Shown here: piece after piece, positions 49,840 to 60,700 of the stretch
Layout: the number at the start of each line of letters is the position of its first letter
Numbering within the stretch: position 1 is the first letter of the stretch
Source: JAQVCM01 sp040403095
GTDB lineage: Bacteria > Bacteroidota > Bacteroidia > Flavobacteriales_D > Crocinitomicaceae
Direction of reading: 5' to 3'
DNA length: 64,000 bases
Assembly (NCBI GenBank): GCA_040403095.1
Contig: JBBALI010000007.1
Location: forward strand, 48,790 to 112,789
Notes under the pieces: model-generated
Database searches by the model: none
The model's input: only the letters and a program-made list of their open reading frames with translations
Told to the model about the DNA's origin: nothing
Made by a program: the position numbers and the translations under genes

Positions 49840-51483
49840 ATGAAAAGGTTATTACTCATATTTGCATTTCAGGTCAATATTTTGATTGCATTTTCACAAA
49901 GTGTAGCAATCAATTCAACAGGTTCTGCAGCCGATGCCTCATCGGTTTTGGATTTACAGTCTACATCTAAAGGATTTCTTGTGCCTCGAATGACAATAAC
50001 TGACAGAAATGCCATTGCTTCTCCGGCTACTGGTTTGTTGATTTATCAAACCAACAGCACGCCCGGTTTTTATTATTACAATGGTAGTGCCTGGGTGCAA
50101 GGAATTGGTGCAACTGGTCCAACGGGAGCAACAGGTCCTGCTGGCGCAGCAGGTTCTGCAGGTCCAACGGGTGCAACAGGTCCTGCTGGTGCGACAGGTG
50201 CAGCGGGTCCAACAGGAGCAACAGGTTCTGTGGGTCCAACGGGCGCAACAGGTTCTGTGGGTCCAACGGGCGCAACAGGCCCTACAGGTGCAACAGGCCC
50301 AGCAGGCCCAACGGGATTATTGCCTAACGGTTCGGCAGCAGGAAACACACCTTATTGGGATGGTTCGGCTTGGGTGGTGAATAGTTCAAATATTTTCAAT
50401 AACGGCGGAAATGTTGGAATTGGAAATACCTCACCTGGTTATAAATTGACAATGGGTGGAACAGGAGATATTATGGGTTTTGATAATACTGCAAGTTTAA
50501 CTGCGAAGAATTCAGGTGGTACTTATGAAACTTTTATGTGGCCAAGATGGAGTGATAATGTCATGTATATGAATTATGGTTCCGCAGGATTCCATTTGAG
50601 AAATAATGGGAGTGCTACAGCCATGTTTATTAATAATGCTACCAATGTTGGCATTGGAACTACAACTCCAGCATATAAATTAACCATTCCAAACGGTAGT
50701 ACTTTTGGTTATGGTGACGGAACTACAGCTTATTCATCTAGAACAGAAACAAGAAATGATGCAGGTTTGCAAGGAAATGCTGGTGCGCAGTCTGGTTTTT
50801 TCCAAACTTCTGTACCTGCTCCTGCGGCAAACTGGCCAACTGGAGCTAGTAGTTGGTGGCATCTATTGGATGTTCGACATAGCAATGATGCAAATAATTT
50901 TGCAATGCAGTTTGCAGGAAGTTTTTTTGACCAAAATTTAATGTTTAGAAAAACAAACGGAAGTGCTACGCAAGCTTGGACACAAGTTTTGACTAATGCG
51001 TCAATGAAGGTGAATCAATTTACTGTGGGCAGTACAACAGCTACCACAACGAGTACAACTGTTTGGCAAACGTTTTCAGGATTAAGTCAAACACTTACTT
51101 TGGCGGTGGGTGATAGGGTGTTTTTTGATCTGGCTGGAACAGTTTATTCTACAAGTAGTTATGGATACCATCAAATTTCAATTGGAATTAGTGCTGCTCC
51201 TGGTGGAGGACCAGCTGCAGGATCATTTATTTCCGCATTGACTGCCGGTGGGGCTGCAGGTATAGGAAAAGGAGGGACTGTGATGGCGAATCATGATTAT
51301 ACACTTTACGGTTATAATCCAAATGCTCCATTTTCCAACCAATGTTCATACGATGTTGGAACGGCTGGTACTTACACTTTTCAAGTGTATATTAGAACTA
51401 CTACTGGAAGTACCGCAACTTTTGGTGGTCCTTTTAACAATATTACATACACTGCAATGAAATATACCATTTTAAGACAATAA
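49840..51483 (+). CDS. Exported collagen-like fibre protein
   Basis: This 547-residue protein has an N-terminal signal (MKRLLLIFAFQVNILIAFSQ). A Bacteroidota-typical module follows (SSVLDLQSTSKGFLVPRMT, then FYYYNGSAWV). A Gly-X-Y repeat region of about 23 triplets comes next (nt 50107-50313; GPT, GAT, GPA, GSV units). After it are GGNVGIGNTSPGYKL and GIGTTTPAYKL units, as in phage-tail-fibre-like surface proteins, and a beta-rich C-terminal domain from about residue 390. There is no T9SS sorting domain. It probably forms a trimer with a collagen-like stalk and globular head. It starts an apparent four-gene operon with gaps of 18, 21 and 7 bases. Function is unknown. Confidence 0.82.
   Translation: MKRLLLIFAFQVNILIAFSQSVAINSTGSAADASSVLDLQSTSKGFLVPRMTITDRNAIASPATGLLIYQTNSTPGFYYYNGSAWVQGIGATGPTGATGPAGAAGSAGPTGATGPAGATGAAGPTGATGSVGPTGATGSVGPTGATGPTGATGPAGPTGLLPNGSAAGNTPYWDGSAWVVNSSNIFNNGGNVGIGNTSPGYKLTMGGTGDIMGFDNTASLTAKNSGGTYETFMWPRWSDNVMYMNYGSAGFHLRNNGSATAMFINNATNVGIGTTTPAYKLTIPNGSTFGYGDGTTAYSSRTETRNDAGLQGNAGAQSGFFQTSVPAPAANWPTGASSWWHLLDVRHSNDANNFAMQFAGSFFDQNLMFRKTNGSATQAWTQVLTNASMKVNQFTVGSTTATTTSTTVWQTFSGLSQTLTLAVGDRVFFDLAGTVYSTSSYGYHQISIGISAAPGGGPAAGSFISALTAGGAAGIGKGGTVMANHDYTLYGYNPNAPFSNQCSYDVGTAGTYTFQVYIRTTTGSTATFGGPFNNITYTAMKYTILRQ
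50107..50313 (+). repeat. Collagen-like Gly-X-Y coding repeat
   Basis: Twenty-three Gly-X-Y triplets are built from GPT-GAT, GPA-GAT and GSV-GPT-GAT units. Two 27-base copies (50224-50250 and 50251-50277), each starting GGTTCTGTGGGTCCAACGGG, are identical, pointing to recent tandem expansion. Confidence 0.92.
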
Positions 51484-51501
51484 TTTATAAATTTTTAAGA
51501 T

Positions 51502-51897
51502 ATGAAATCAGTATTCAAATCCCTAGTTCTATTTAGTTTTTTGTTTTTATTTAGAAGTGGAGGGTTTTCGCAAACTTCTCAATCTAAAAAGGTTGTTTTT
51601 CCTGCTCAATCAGAAACTATTAAGGTAAATCAAAATGTAACCAAAGTTTTTCTTGAAAAGGAAACATTGGAAATTTTAAATTCTCTGGAAAATAGCAGTT
51701 ATGTAGTTACTTTGAGTCCAATTGGTTCAAATGATACATTTAGAGTCCTATCAAAAACAAAAGAGTATTTTGAAGTTGAAAGAATAAATTTCAATTCCGA
51801 AAGCCAATTTAATATTGATTTAGATTACATTGTTTTTGTAAATGGGTATAGAGTGGCTGCACCGACTCATTTTGCAACTAGTATTCATGATAAATAA
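51502..51897 (+). CDS. Small exported protein of unknown function
   Basis: This 131-residue protein has a signal peptide ending GGFSQ near residue 24. The mature part is about 107 residues, mostly beta strand. The stretch YVVTLSPIGSNDTFRVLSK with a following YFEVERIN resembles the small beta domain often found at the C-terminus of collagen-like or tail-fibre-like Bacteroidota proteins (pattern VTLTPIG...VxxKxxxxFxV). That suggests it may be a separately encoded cap or partner of the collagen-like protein 18 bases upstream. The resemblance is from memory and unproven. No lipobox or sorting domain is present. Confidence 0.65.
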   Translation: MKSVFKSLVLFSFLFLFRSGGFSQTSQSKKVVFPAQSETIKVNQNVTKVFLEKETLEILNSLENSSYVVTLSPIGSNDTFRVLSKTKEYFEVERINFNSESQFNIDLDYIVFVNGYRVAAPTHFATSIHDK

Positions 51898-51918
51898 TTG
51901 ATAATTCAGTATCAAGAT

Positions 51919-52485
51919 ATGATTAGATATTTTTCAATGTTATTCACTTCGTTTATTGGGAATAAATTTTTGACATGCTTTATTGTCTTTTTATTTTTTT
52001 CCTTTTCATTGTTTTCTCAAAAGAAAAGTGGTATTTCATCGTTTTCATGCCAAACAGCAACCATCCAGCGCGATACTGTGCTCGTCAAATTGAAAGAATA
52101 CAAAACGCAAGTGAGTTTACTGGAAGCTTTTCAAAAACAGTTGCAATCTGAGTTTGATTACAGAAAATTGGAGTTTGATACTAAATTGAAAGATTACCAA
52201 GATAAGGAAAGTACTTTTTCATTGCTTGTTAAGGAATCGATAATGAGTGAATTGCAGAAGTTGGATGATGATTTGAAGAAATTCAATGCTGAGGCAGAAC
52301 AAAAATTAATGAAAAAAGAACAAGAGTTGTTGCAACCCATGAATGATAAAATCAATGCAGCCATTGATGCAGTGGCGCTGAGAGAAGGATTCTTCCAAGT
52401 GATTGACAAGAAGTTTGTATATTTTTCCAAAGCCGTTTGTGATGCAACGCAACTTGTAGTTGAAGAAGCCAATAAATCTAAATAA
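51919..52485 (+). CDS. OmpH/Skp-like exported coiled-coil protein
   Basis: This is a 188-residue protein with a long N-terminal hydrophobic signal (FLTCFIVFLFFSFSLFSQ) and a mature region dominated by long charged helices. Heptad-rich segments include VKLKEYKTQVSLLEAFQKQL, YRKLEFDTKLKDYQDKE and LDDDLKKFNAEAEQKLMKKE. This is the architecture of OmpH/Skp periplasmic chaperones. Those normally sit next to bamA and lipid A genes; here the gene lies between a small exported protein and a T9SS protein, so it may be a dedicated chaperone for the fibre proteins or just a coiled-coil structural part. The frame extends to TTG at 51898; ATG at 51919 is preferred. Confidence 0.7.
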   Translation: MIRYFSMLFTSFIGNKFLTCFIVFLFFSFSLFSQKKSGISSFSCQTATIQRDTVLVKLKEYKTQVSLLEAFQKQLQSEFDYRKLEFDTKLKDYQDKESTFSLLVKESIMSELQKLDDDLKKFNAEAEQKLMKKEQELLQPMNDKINAAIDAVALREGFFQVIDKKFVYFSKAVCDATQLVVEEANKSK

Positions 52486-52492
52486 TTGGAAT

Positions 52493-53983
52493 ATGAAAAA
52501 GTTAGTAAAATACCTGTTTTGTTTTGTGTTGATGGCATCAGCATCAACGAAGTATTGTACTTTGCTGGCTCAATCTGATTTGGTACTAAGCGGAAGCAAT
52601 TTAAAAATTGTAATTGATGCCGGTTCCAAAGTGGTGGTTGATAATTTAAATTTTAAAAACGACGCCAACAATACGTGGTGGGGAGGAACTGGTGAAATGG
52701 TCTTTCAAGGAAATGCAAGTGCCACTGTGGATGGAACTTTCGCTGCTACCTTCATGAACTTGAAGATTAGCAAACCAGGTTCCACACTTACCTTAAACAC
52801 GCCAGTGGTTGTCACGCAAGATTTGACGATGTTCGCTGGAAACATTGCAACTACTTCATCCAATTTATTGACGATAGGAACCGCTCCAGCATCTCCTGGT
52901 TCAATTATTTGGACAGGTGGAACGGTAGTTGGACCGTTGCGTAGGTATTTCTCAGGAACCGCAAGTGCGACACAAGAATCTGGCATTTTCCCTGTTGGCT
53001 TGAGTACGGTGAATCGATATTCGCAAGTAAATTATACAGGCGGTTTAACAACAGGTGGGACAATTACAGCAGAATACAAAGCAGGGGTTTGTCCGGTTGG
53101 ATACGCAGGTTTACCAAATACCGTAAACGGCCAATTGATTCAAAATTATGAGAATGAAGGTTATTGGGAACTTACACCAAGTGGAGGAAATTTGAATGCA
53201 GCAACATATTCCTTGATATTGAGAGGAAATACGTTGAGCACAGTCAGTTCAGTACCAGATATGTCTAAATTGCGATTGATAAAATCTGTTTCACACACCA
53301 CATGGGACAATACAGGTCTGGGTTCTCATACAGTGCCCGTTGGAGGCGTTTCTGATTTTACCATTTCAAACAGCGGCATGACAGGATTCAGTTTCTTCAA
53401 CATCGGATCAGGAAATGCAAATCCTTTGCCAGTAACTATGCTAGAATTTGCTGCTACCTGCAACGGCAAATCTCAAGTAGACGTTAAATGGTCGACAGCA
53501 TCAGAACAAAATGCACAAAATTTCATTGTAGAAAAAAGTAGAGATTTAGCGCAATGGGAATATGTTTCTACTGTCAATGCAGCAGGTAATTCAAATTACA
53601 TGATAAATTATTCAACGATTGACTCAGATCCTTCAGGTGGTATATCCTACTATCGCCTAGTGCAAGTTGACAACAACGGTGCCGAAACTATCTACGGTCC
53701 AATCAGCGTATCATGTGCTAATGAAAGCGATGGAATTGTTGTTTTTCCCAATCCTAATAAAGGAGACTTTACGGTTGAAATTTTGAGCTCGGAGAAATTA
53801 AATCAAGCCATGATTTACCTGACTGATATTTCTGGACGTTTGATTACCACTAAAGAAATTGATATGGAAGGCGGAAAATATCAGATTTATTTCAACGGTT
53901 TAGAATTACAGGTGGGAACTTATATTGTTAATGTGGTTTCATCAAACAGCCAAATTAAACCAGTCAAAATAGTTGTGAATTAA
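52493..53983 (+). CDS. T9SS-secreted protein consisting mainly of the shared C-terminal cassette
   Basis: This is a 496-residue exported protein. ATG at 52493 is chosen over a TTG at 52460 that overlaps the previous gene; the signal peptide then ends around CTLLAQ, near residue 27. After a short linker the protein is almost entirely the cassette found at the C-termini of the two giant proteins: LKISKPGSTLTLNTPVVVT, LRRYFSGTASATQESGIFP, NPLPVTMLEFAATC and a type A sorting domain (FPNPNKGDFTVEIL). It is thus a headless version. It follows the OmpH-like gene by seven bases and is the last gene of the collagen-like operon. No terminator like those of its relatives follows. Confidence 0.88.
   Translation: MKKLVKYLFCFVLMASASTKYCTLLAQSDLVLSGSNLKIVIDAGSKVVVDNLNFKNDANNTWWGGTGEMVFQGNASATVDGTFAATFMNLKISKPGSTLTLNTPVVVTQDLTMFAGNIATTSSNLLTIGTAPASPGSIIWTGGTVVGPLRRYFSGTASATQESGIFPVGLSTVNRYSQVNYTGGLTTGGTITAEYKAGVCPVGYAGLPNTVNGQLIQNYENEGYWELTPSGGNLNAATYSLILRGNTLSTVSSVPDMSKLRLIKSVSHTTWDNTGLGSHTVPVGGVSDFTISNSGMTGFSFFNIGSGNANPLPVTMLEFAATCNGKSQVDVKWSTASEQNAQNFIVEKSRDLAQWEYVSTVNAAGNSNYMINYSTIDSDPSGGISYYRLVQVDNNGAETIYGPISVSCANESDGIVVFPNPNKGDFTVEILSSEKLNQAMIYLTDISGRLITTKEIDMEGGKYQIYFNGLELQVGTYIVNVVSSNSQIKPVKIVVN
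52700..53983 (+). repeat. Shared C-terminal cassette, copy 3
   Basis: This shorter copy matches the last ~425 codons of the cassettes ending at 44368 and 49457. It lacks their preceding FVLPSSTSGICIS segment. Confidence 0.88.
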
Positions 53984-54758
53984 ATAGGAGGTAAATATCA
54001 AATCTCAGTCATTTTCAGAGGTATTTATTATTTAGTAATTTTTGTAATAGATGTTAGTCAGATTTTAATCTTATTCTCATAGCCTATTTAAGAATTAGGT
54101 CTTTAATTTTCTAAATTTATTTAAAATTCTATTTTCCTTTTGTTGTTGTTTCTTTTGATTCCATCGCAATACTTAAACATTTAGTTTCTTATTAGTTGAG
54201 CAAATGGAGAATAAATTATCAATTTTTAAAATTTAATTTCTTTTCTCTACCATCAAGGTTTGATTTTGAAAATTAACAGTAATATTTTATTTTTTAATTT
54301 AATGAAATTGTTTAAAATTTAACTTTCGTGAATTTTTTTATTAAAAAATTTGAATATTGTAAATTAATTTTCATTGAAAGGGTTAATTTATTCATTGGGA
54401 ATTCCTTTCTATTCATTCATAGTGACAGATAGCGAAGATAAAGTTAAATTAGTGAGACATATCTTAAGTAGAAATAGACGATCGATGCTAATATAAATTT
54501 AACACTTTGATGTTAAATTATTTTCATGTTGAATATCTTCTCAAATATGTGCATACTGGTGGTGCTTATTATTGAATTTTAAATATTTATTCTTTTTGGA
54601 AGTAATAGTTAAACTTTCATCAAAGACTAGTTTTTTAATTCAAAATAAGTTTAAAAAATTAGATAATTGGTTCATTTTTAGTTGTCATTTTAACTATTTG
54701 TGAGGCTTTGCTAGATGATGAAACGCTTTTTAAGCTTAGCAGCTGTAAAAAATATACT
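53984..54758. other. Long AT-rich gene-free region before the partial giant gene
   Basis: This is the largest intergenic gap in the window, about 775 bases, very AT-rich. I see no coding frame, no RNA gene and no full promoter match. It contains a perfect 9-bp inverted repeat at 54496-54519. Its length hints at complex regulation or an unrecognised small RNA, but nothing in it supports a specific call. Confidence 0.5.
54496..54519. repeat. Perfect 9-bp inverted repeat
   Basis: AATTTAACA and TGTTAAATT flank a 6-base loop CTTTGA. It lies 240 bases upstream of the giant gene. No T-run follows, so it is more like an operator than a terminator; chance occurrence in AT-rich DNA is possible. Confidence 0.4.
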
Positions 54759-57700
54759 ATGAAAACAAATTACTACAACTTGGTTTGTCAAACTAAAAGT
54801 ACTGGTACCATCAGTACTTTTGTTAGCAGTCCAGAAACAATTGAAATTTTAAACCAAACAAAAAGTTTAGAAAGTAAAAAACACACGTTTAATATAGCCC
54901 AATTCGCTTCAATGCTTGTTGGTTTTATTTTATTCTGCTTTTTGATTTTGCAAAATGTTTCGTTTGGACAAGTTAGTACCTATACATTTGCTCAAACTGC
55001 AGGTACTTATACTGCTGTAACAGGTACCTCCGCTCATGTTAGCGGAACTGATGATGCCGCCACTTTGTCTGTGGCGCTCGGTTTTACATTTGTAATGAAT
55101 GGAACTTCATATACAACTTGTACAGTGAATTCGAACGGTTATATTGTTTTTGGAGCAGCTGGATTGACAAATATATATACTCCTATTTCAACTTTGACAG
55201 GTGCGAATGTCATATCCCCATTTGGAAGAGATTTAGTAATTAAAGCCAATGGCGTTGTATATACGACAACGGGAGTCTCTCCAAATAGGGTCTTCACTGT
55301 TCAGTATCATGCAAATCGATATACTTTTACTGAGGATTTAAATTTTCAGATTAAACTTTATGAAACTACCAATGTTATACAAGTAGTTTATGGTTCAACA
55401 TCTACTTCGTCGACAACTGCTGATAATTCTATTCAAATTGGATTAAGAGGTACAGCTGTTTCGGATTACAATAATAGATCTTTGGCGGCTGCTGCGAACT
55501 GGAATACAGCTGTTGCAGGTGGTGCCAATTCTAGTACCGTTAGATTTAGAAATACCGCCGCACCAACCACAGGTTTGACATGGACTTGGACACCTCCGAT
55601 TCCAGCTTGTCCAACAACTCCCTCTCCAGCTACCGCTGCGACAGGGGTACTTCAAACAGCTTCACTTTCATGGGCAGCAGTTACAGGAGCAACGGGCTAT
55701 GATGTTTATTTGAACACATTTACTCCTCCTACTACCCTTGTTTCTTCAAATCAATCCGGAACAAGTTATACACCTTCTTTACTTTCAGCTAATACTCTAT
55801 ATTATTGGCGAGTTGTTCCTAGAAATGCTTATGGAAATGTAGGTTCAGGTTGCACTATTTGGTCTCTAACTACTCAAGCTGCCGTTCCTACAGTGAATTT
55901 TACTGCTTTAACAGGTTTTGGAAATGGTTGTGTTGGTAGTACAAATGGACCTAATACATTCACTGTGTCTGGAATAAATTTGACGTCAAGTGTTGATATT
56001 GCTGCATTTAGTGGATATAGTTATTGCTTGACTGCTGGTGGTACTTATACTTCAACTTTGTCAATTCCAGCATCTGGGACATTGGCTGCAACGACTGTTT
56101 ATGTTAAATTCTCTCCCATAGCTGGAACTACATACAATGGAAATATTGTTTTGAGTAGTACAGGGGCAACTTCTCAAAATGTTGCTGTAAGTGGAACAGG
56201 TATAGCCCCACCCGTTTTGAATCCAATCACTGGTTCAACAACACTTTGTATTGGAGCAACTTCAACCTTGGGAGGAAATACACCTTCATATGGAGTTCAA
56301 TCATTTACAACCGTTGGGACATCTAGTTTTACTCCACCATATTCTGGGACTGCAGAAGCACTTGTTGTTGCTGGAGGTGGCGCTGGTGGTACTAATCGTG
56401 GTGGTGGTGGTGGTGCTGGTGGTGTTATTTATAACACTGCAGTAGCAGTTACAGCTGGAACACCAATTTCAGTTACTGTCGGAGCTGGCGGTATAGGCTC
56501 AGCAACAGCTGGTTCGGGCACAAATGGAGGTAATTCAATATTTGGTGCAATCACAGCCACAGGCGGAGGTCGTGGTGGGAGTCACATCACATCCAATACG
56601 GGGGCCAATGGTGGATCAGGTGGAGGAGCTGGAATAAATTATTCATCTAGTTCTCTTTGGGCTGGTGGAACTGCCTCACCTGCAGGTCAAGGATTTGCTG
56701 GTGGTTCATCTGGTCCAGCTGCCACAGATAATCCAAGAAGTACCGGAGGTGGCGGAGGAGCGGGTGGCGCTGGAGTAAGTCCAGGTGCTAGCGTTGCAAC
56801 TCCATCAAATGGTGGTGTTGGTATTTCAAATTCAATCACTGGTTCAGCTGTTTTTTATGGCGGCGGTGGAGGCGGAGCCAATGGCAATGCTTCTGGTGAA
56901 ACTTTTACAACAGCAGGAGCAGGCGCTGGTGGAAATGGCGGTGGCGGTAATGGCGCACCTTTAGCAGGTAACCCAACAAGTGGTGCAGCTAACACCGGCG
57001 GCGGCGGCGGCGGCGGCGGTTCTGGGGGTTCTTCAACTTCTATTGGTGGTAACGGAGGATCAGGTGTCGTAATCGTTAAATTTCCAAATTTTGCTTGGAC
57101 AAGTAGTAATACAAGTGTTGCAACTATCAACCCTGTAACCGGCGTTGTCACTGCTCTTACACCCGGAACTACTACAATAACTTATACAGCGTCAACTAGT
57201 GGATGCAGCAGTTCTGTAAACACAATAGTAACTGTAAATTCAGCTGACATAGTTACCGCTACTTCTTCGGTTTCTGGAAACTTATGTTTAGGTTCTAGCG
57301 CCAATATTGGTGTTATGCAAACTGGTTCAAATGGAAATGTCTACACTTTTACATGGACTATGACATCTTATACTAATAGTGGTTTGGGAGGTTCTACATC
57401 AGCTACTTTAGGAACACCAATTTCAGTTACTCCAACTGCTGTTGGAACTTATGTTTATACTATTAATGCTTCATCAGTAGGCTGTAGTCCTACAAGTTCA
57501 GTTACAATAAATGTAATCAATACAGGTGCCGGTGTTGTTTTAACACCATCTGCAACTCCAAGTACCGTTTGTGCTGGAAGTACCACGAGTTTAGATGTTG
57601 TTTTTGGAACAGCTTCAAACCCTGTTTATACTGCACCTACAGCAGTTACAAATCCCGTGGCTGACGAAGATTTAGGAAATGTAACAATTACACAAGGGGC

Positions 57701-60700
57701 AACAACAATAGTTAATAATACTTCTCCTATAAATTCATTAAATGGTTCGATTGGAACAGCAAGTGGAACAGCAGGTAGTTATTCAAATTTTACTGCTTTT
57801 GGTCCTTATGTTATGAATCCAGGACTTACATATAATTTAAGTCTTTCTTCTCTTACAACTGGAACAACATATCAAAATGCCATGGCAATCTACATTGACT
57901 ACAACCGTAATGGTGTGTTTACTGATGCTGGAGAGGCAGTTTTTGTCGAAGGCGCAACTGTTTTAGGAGCACATACAGTTACTGGTTCATTTTCAGTGCC
58001 AACAGGTATTTATGGATTGACTAGAATGCGTGTTGTTTCCAATGAAGGTCTTGTAACTAGTCCAACAATGACAGTGGCATATGGAGAATTTGAAGAATAT
58101 ATGTTGTATTTCCAACCAGCTGGAACAATCACTTATGCTTGGTCAACAGGTGCAGCAACGAAAGCAACAACGGCAACTGTTTCAACCAATACAACTTATA
58201 CAGCAACTGTCGGTATTGGAGGGTGTCCAGTTTCAGCGAACGTTTCAGTGATCGCAATTCCTGCATTAATCGCACCGACTGCGACGAATAGTACACAATG
58301 TGGTCCGGGAATTCCAACAGCTTCAGTGGCAGGTAATAATGCGCAAACAATTCCAAATTTAAATTGGTTCGATGCATCTACAGGTGGAACAAATGTTAAT
58401 CCCTCCACTTATTCGGGTGCAATAAATGTAACTCATTACAATAATAATTTTTCATCTGGTTTAACTTCTGGAACGGTTACTGGAGTAATAGCAGGAACTG
58501 CAGCATTAAATGCAAATGCGATGAGAATTACTCCGCCTGCAACATTAAGCCAAATCGGTGGTTTTACTGTGCCAGGTACTGGTTTAGATTCAGATGGTCA
58601 TAAGATTAGTTTTTCACTCACAACTTCAGCTGCTAATGCTGCCGATGGTATGAGTATTAATTTTGGTGACGATGTGCCATCAACTTCTGGAACTGCAGAG
58701 CAGGGTTCAGGAACTAAGTTGTCTGTTTGTTTTGATACTTATGACGCTACTGGTCCAACTTCTGAAGGTGTAAGAGTCAAATATGGTGGTGTTGAATTAG
58801 GGTTTTCAAGCAATGTTGCTTGGAGAGGATCGACAGTGCCAGTAGTAATTGATATTTCTAATGCTGGTCTTGTAACTGTTACTGTAAGTGGTGTAGCATT
58901 GCTATCAAATGTTGCTTTACCTGCAAGTTATTTGAGCGCCAATAAAGCTGCTTGGACTTTTGGTTTCCTGGCAAGATCTGGCGGAATTGCTGGTGAACAT
59001 ACTATTGATGATGTATTAATTCAGTATGCTTCCTTGGTTTCCGCTACAACCTTCCCAAATTCTATAAGTGCAGCAACCACTTGGTATGTTTCGGAAACTG
59101 TATCAGTTTGTACAAGTGCAAGAACATCGGTATCAGTAGCTTATTCAGCAGCACTTCCAGCAACTCCAGGAACAATTTCTGGAACTGCAATTCAGTGTCC
59201 AGCCTTGTCAAGTCAAACATATAGCATTAGTGCAATTTCTGGTGCCAATTCCTATACTTGGACTGTTCCAGCAGGTTGGACGATTACTTCGGGTACTACA
59301 ACTACCAGCATTACAGTAACTACTGGTGCTTCTGCACAAAACGGCAACATTACTGTAACTGCAACCAATTTTTGTGGCACTACGCCGGCATCTACTTTGC
59401 CAGTAACAGTTGCTTCTATTCCAGCATGTATTTCTACATTCACGCCTGCCGATGGTGCAACGAATCAATCTGCAATTGGTGTTGTCTTATCATGGTCAGC
59501 AGTGCCAGAAGCAACAGCGTATGACGTCTATGTAGATGGAATATTAGTTTCGAGTGACCAAATAGGTACTTCATACACTTTAAGTTCTGTTACTATTTCA
59601 ACAACATATTCGTGGAAGGTAGTTCCAAAAAATTGTGCTGGTGCTCCTGCAGGTTGCAGTACTTATTCTTTCACTACTGCAAGTTCAACATGTACACCTC
59701 CGAGTTTCACTTTAACACCAACTAATATCTTGTGTTTTGGTGGAACAACTGGAAGTATTGCTATTAGTGCCTCTAGTGGTGTTTCACCGTATTTTTATTC
59801 AAAAGACAATGGATTGACTTATGTTACTGCTACAACTTTTTCAGGGTTGAGTCAAGGATCTTACAATATTATTGTAAAAGGGACAGACGATTGTGTAAGT
59901 TTACCTACATTAGTTACTTTAACTCAACCAACTGCAGCGGTTTCTGTAACAGCAAGTGGTGGAACAGCTGGTTGTAATGGAGCTGTCGTTCCGTTGACTG
60001 GTTCTGCTTCTGGAGGAACAGGTACTTTAATTTATTCATGGACTCCAACTACTGGTTTATCGAACCCTGCCATTGCAAGTCCTTCTTTAACAATTACTGG
60101 TACACAAGCCTATGTACTGCAAGTAACTGATGCTAACAGCTGTTCAGCTAATGCTACTGCGGTAAATATTACTTCAAATACACCTGCTGCTCCTACTGCA
60201 ACAGCAACACCTGCTTTGATTTGTGTTGGACAATCAACCAATTTGAATGCCGTTTCAACAGGTAATTTGAATAGCTGGTGGGATTCACCAACTGGTGGAA
60301 CCCAATTAGCAAACAACTTGGCAAGTGGAACAAATTATTCTGTTTCTCCATTGGCAAATACCACTTATTATGTAGAATCATATACCGCGACAGTAGGTAC
60401 TCCAACCACACAAACATTTAATTTTTCGGGTGCTAACCAAAGCTGGACAGTTCCTGCTGGTGTTTCTAGCATCGTTATAGATGCAAGAGGTGCGCAAGGT
60501 GGATCTGTTAGTTTCGGTACCGGAGGATTTGGCGGAAGAACGCAAGGAACACTTGCTGTGACACCAGGACAAATACTAAATTTCTTTGTAGGTGGTACTT
60601 CAACAAATAGCACTGGGGGTTACAATGGTGGAGGTAATGGTGGAGATGCAACTAATGGCCGCGGTGGCGGAGGTGCTTCTGATATCAGAATTGGTGGCAT

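Noticed and set aside
50107..50313. Regular short repeats as a possible CRISPR array
   Set aside because: The period is 9 or 18 bases, in frame, and encodes Gly-X-Y triplets; there are no spacers or cas genes.
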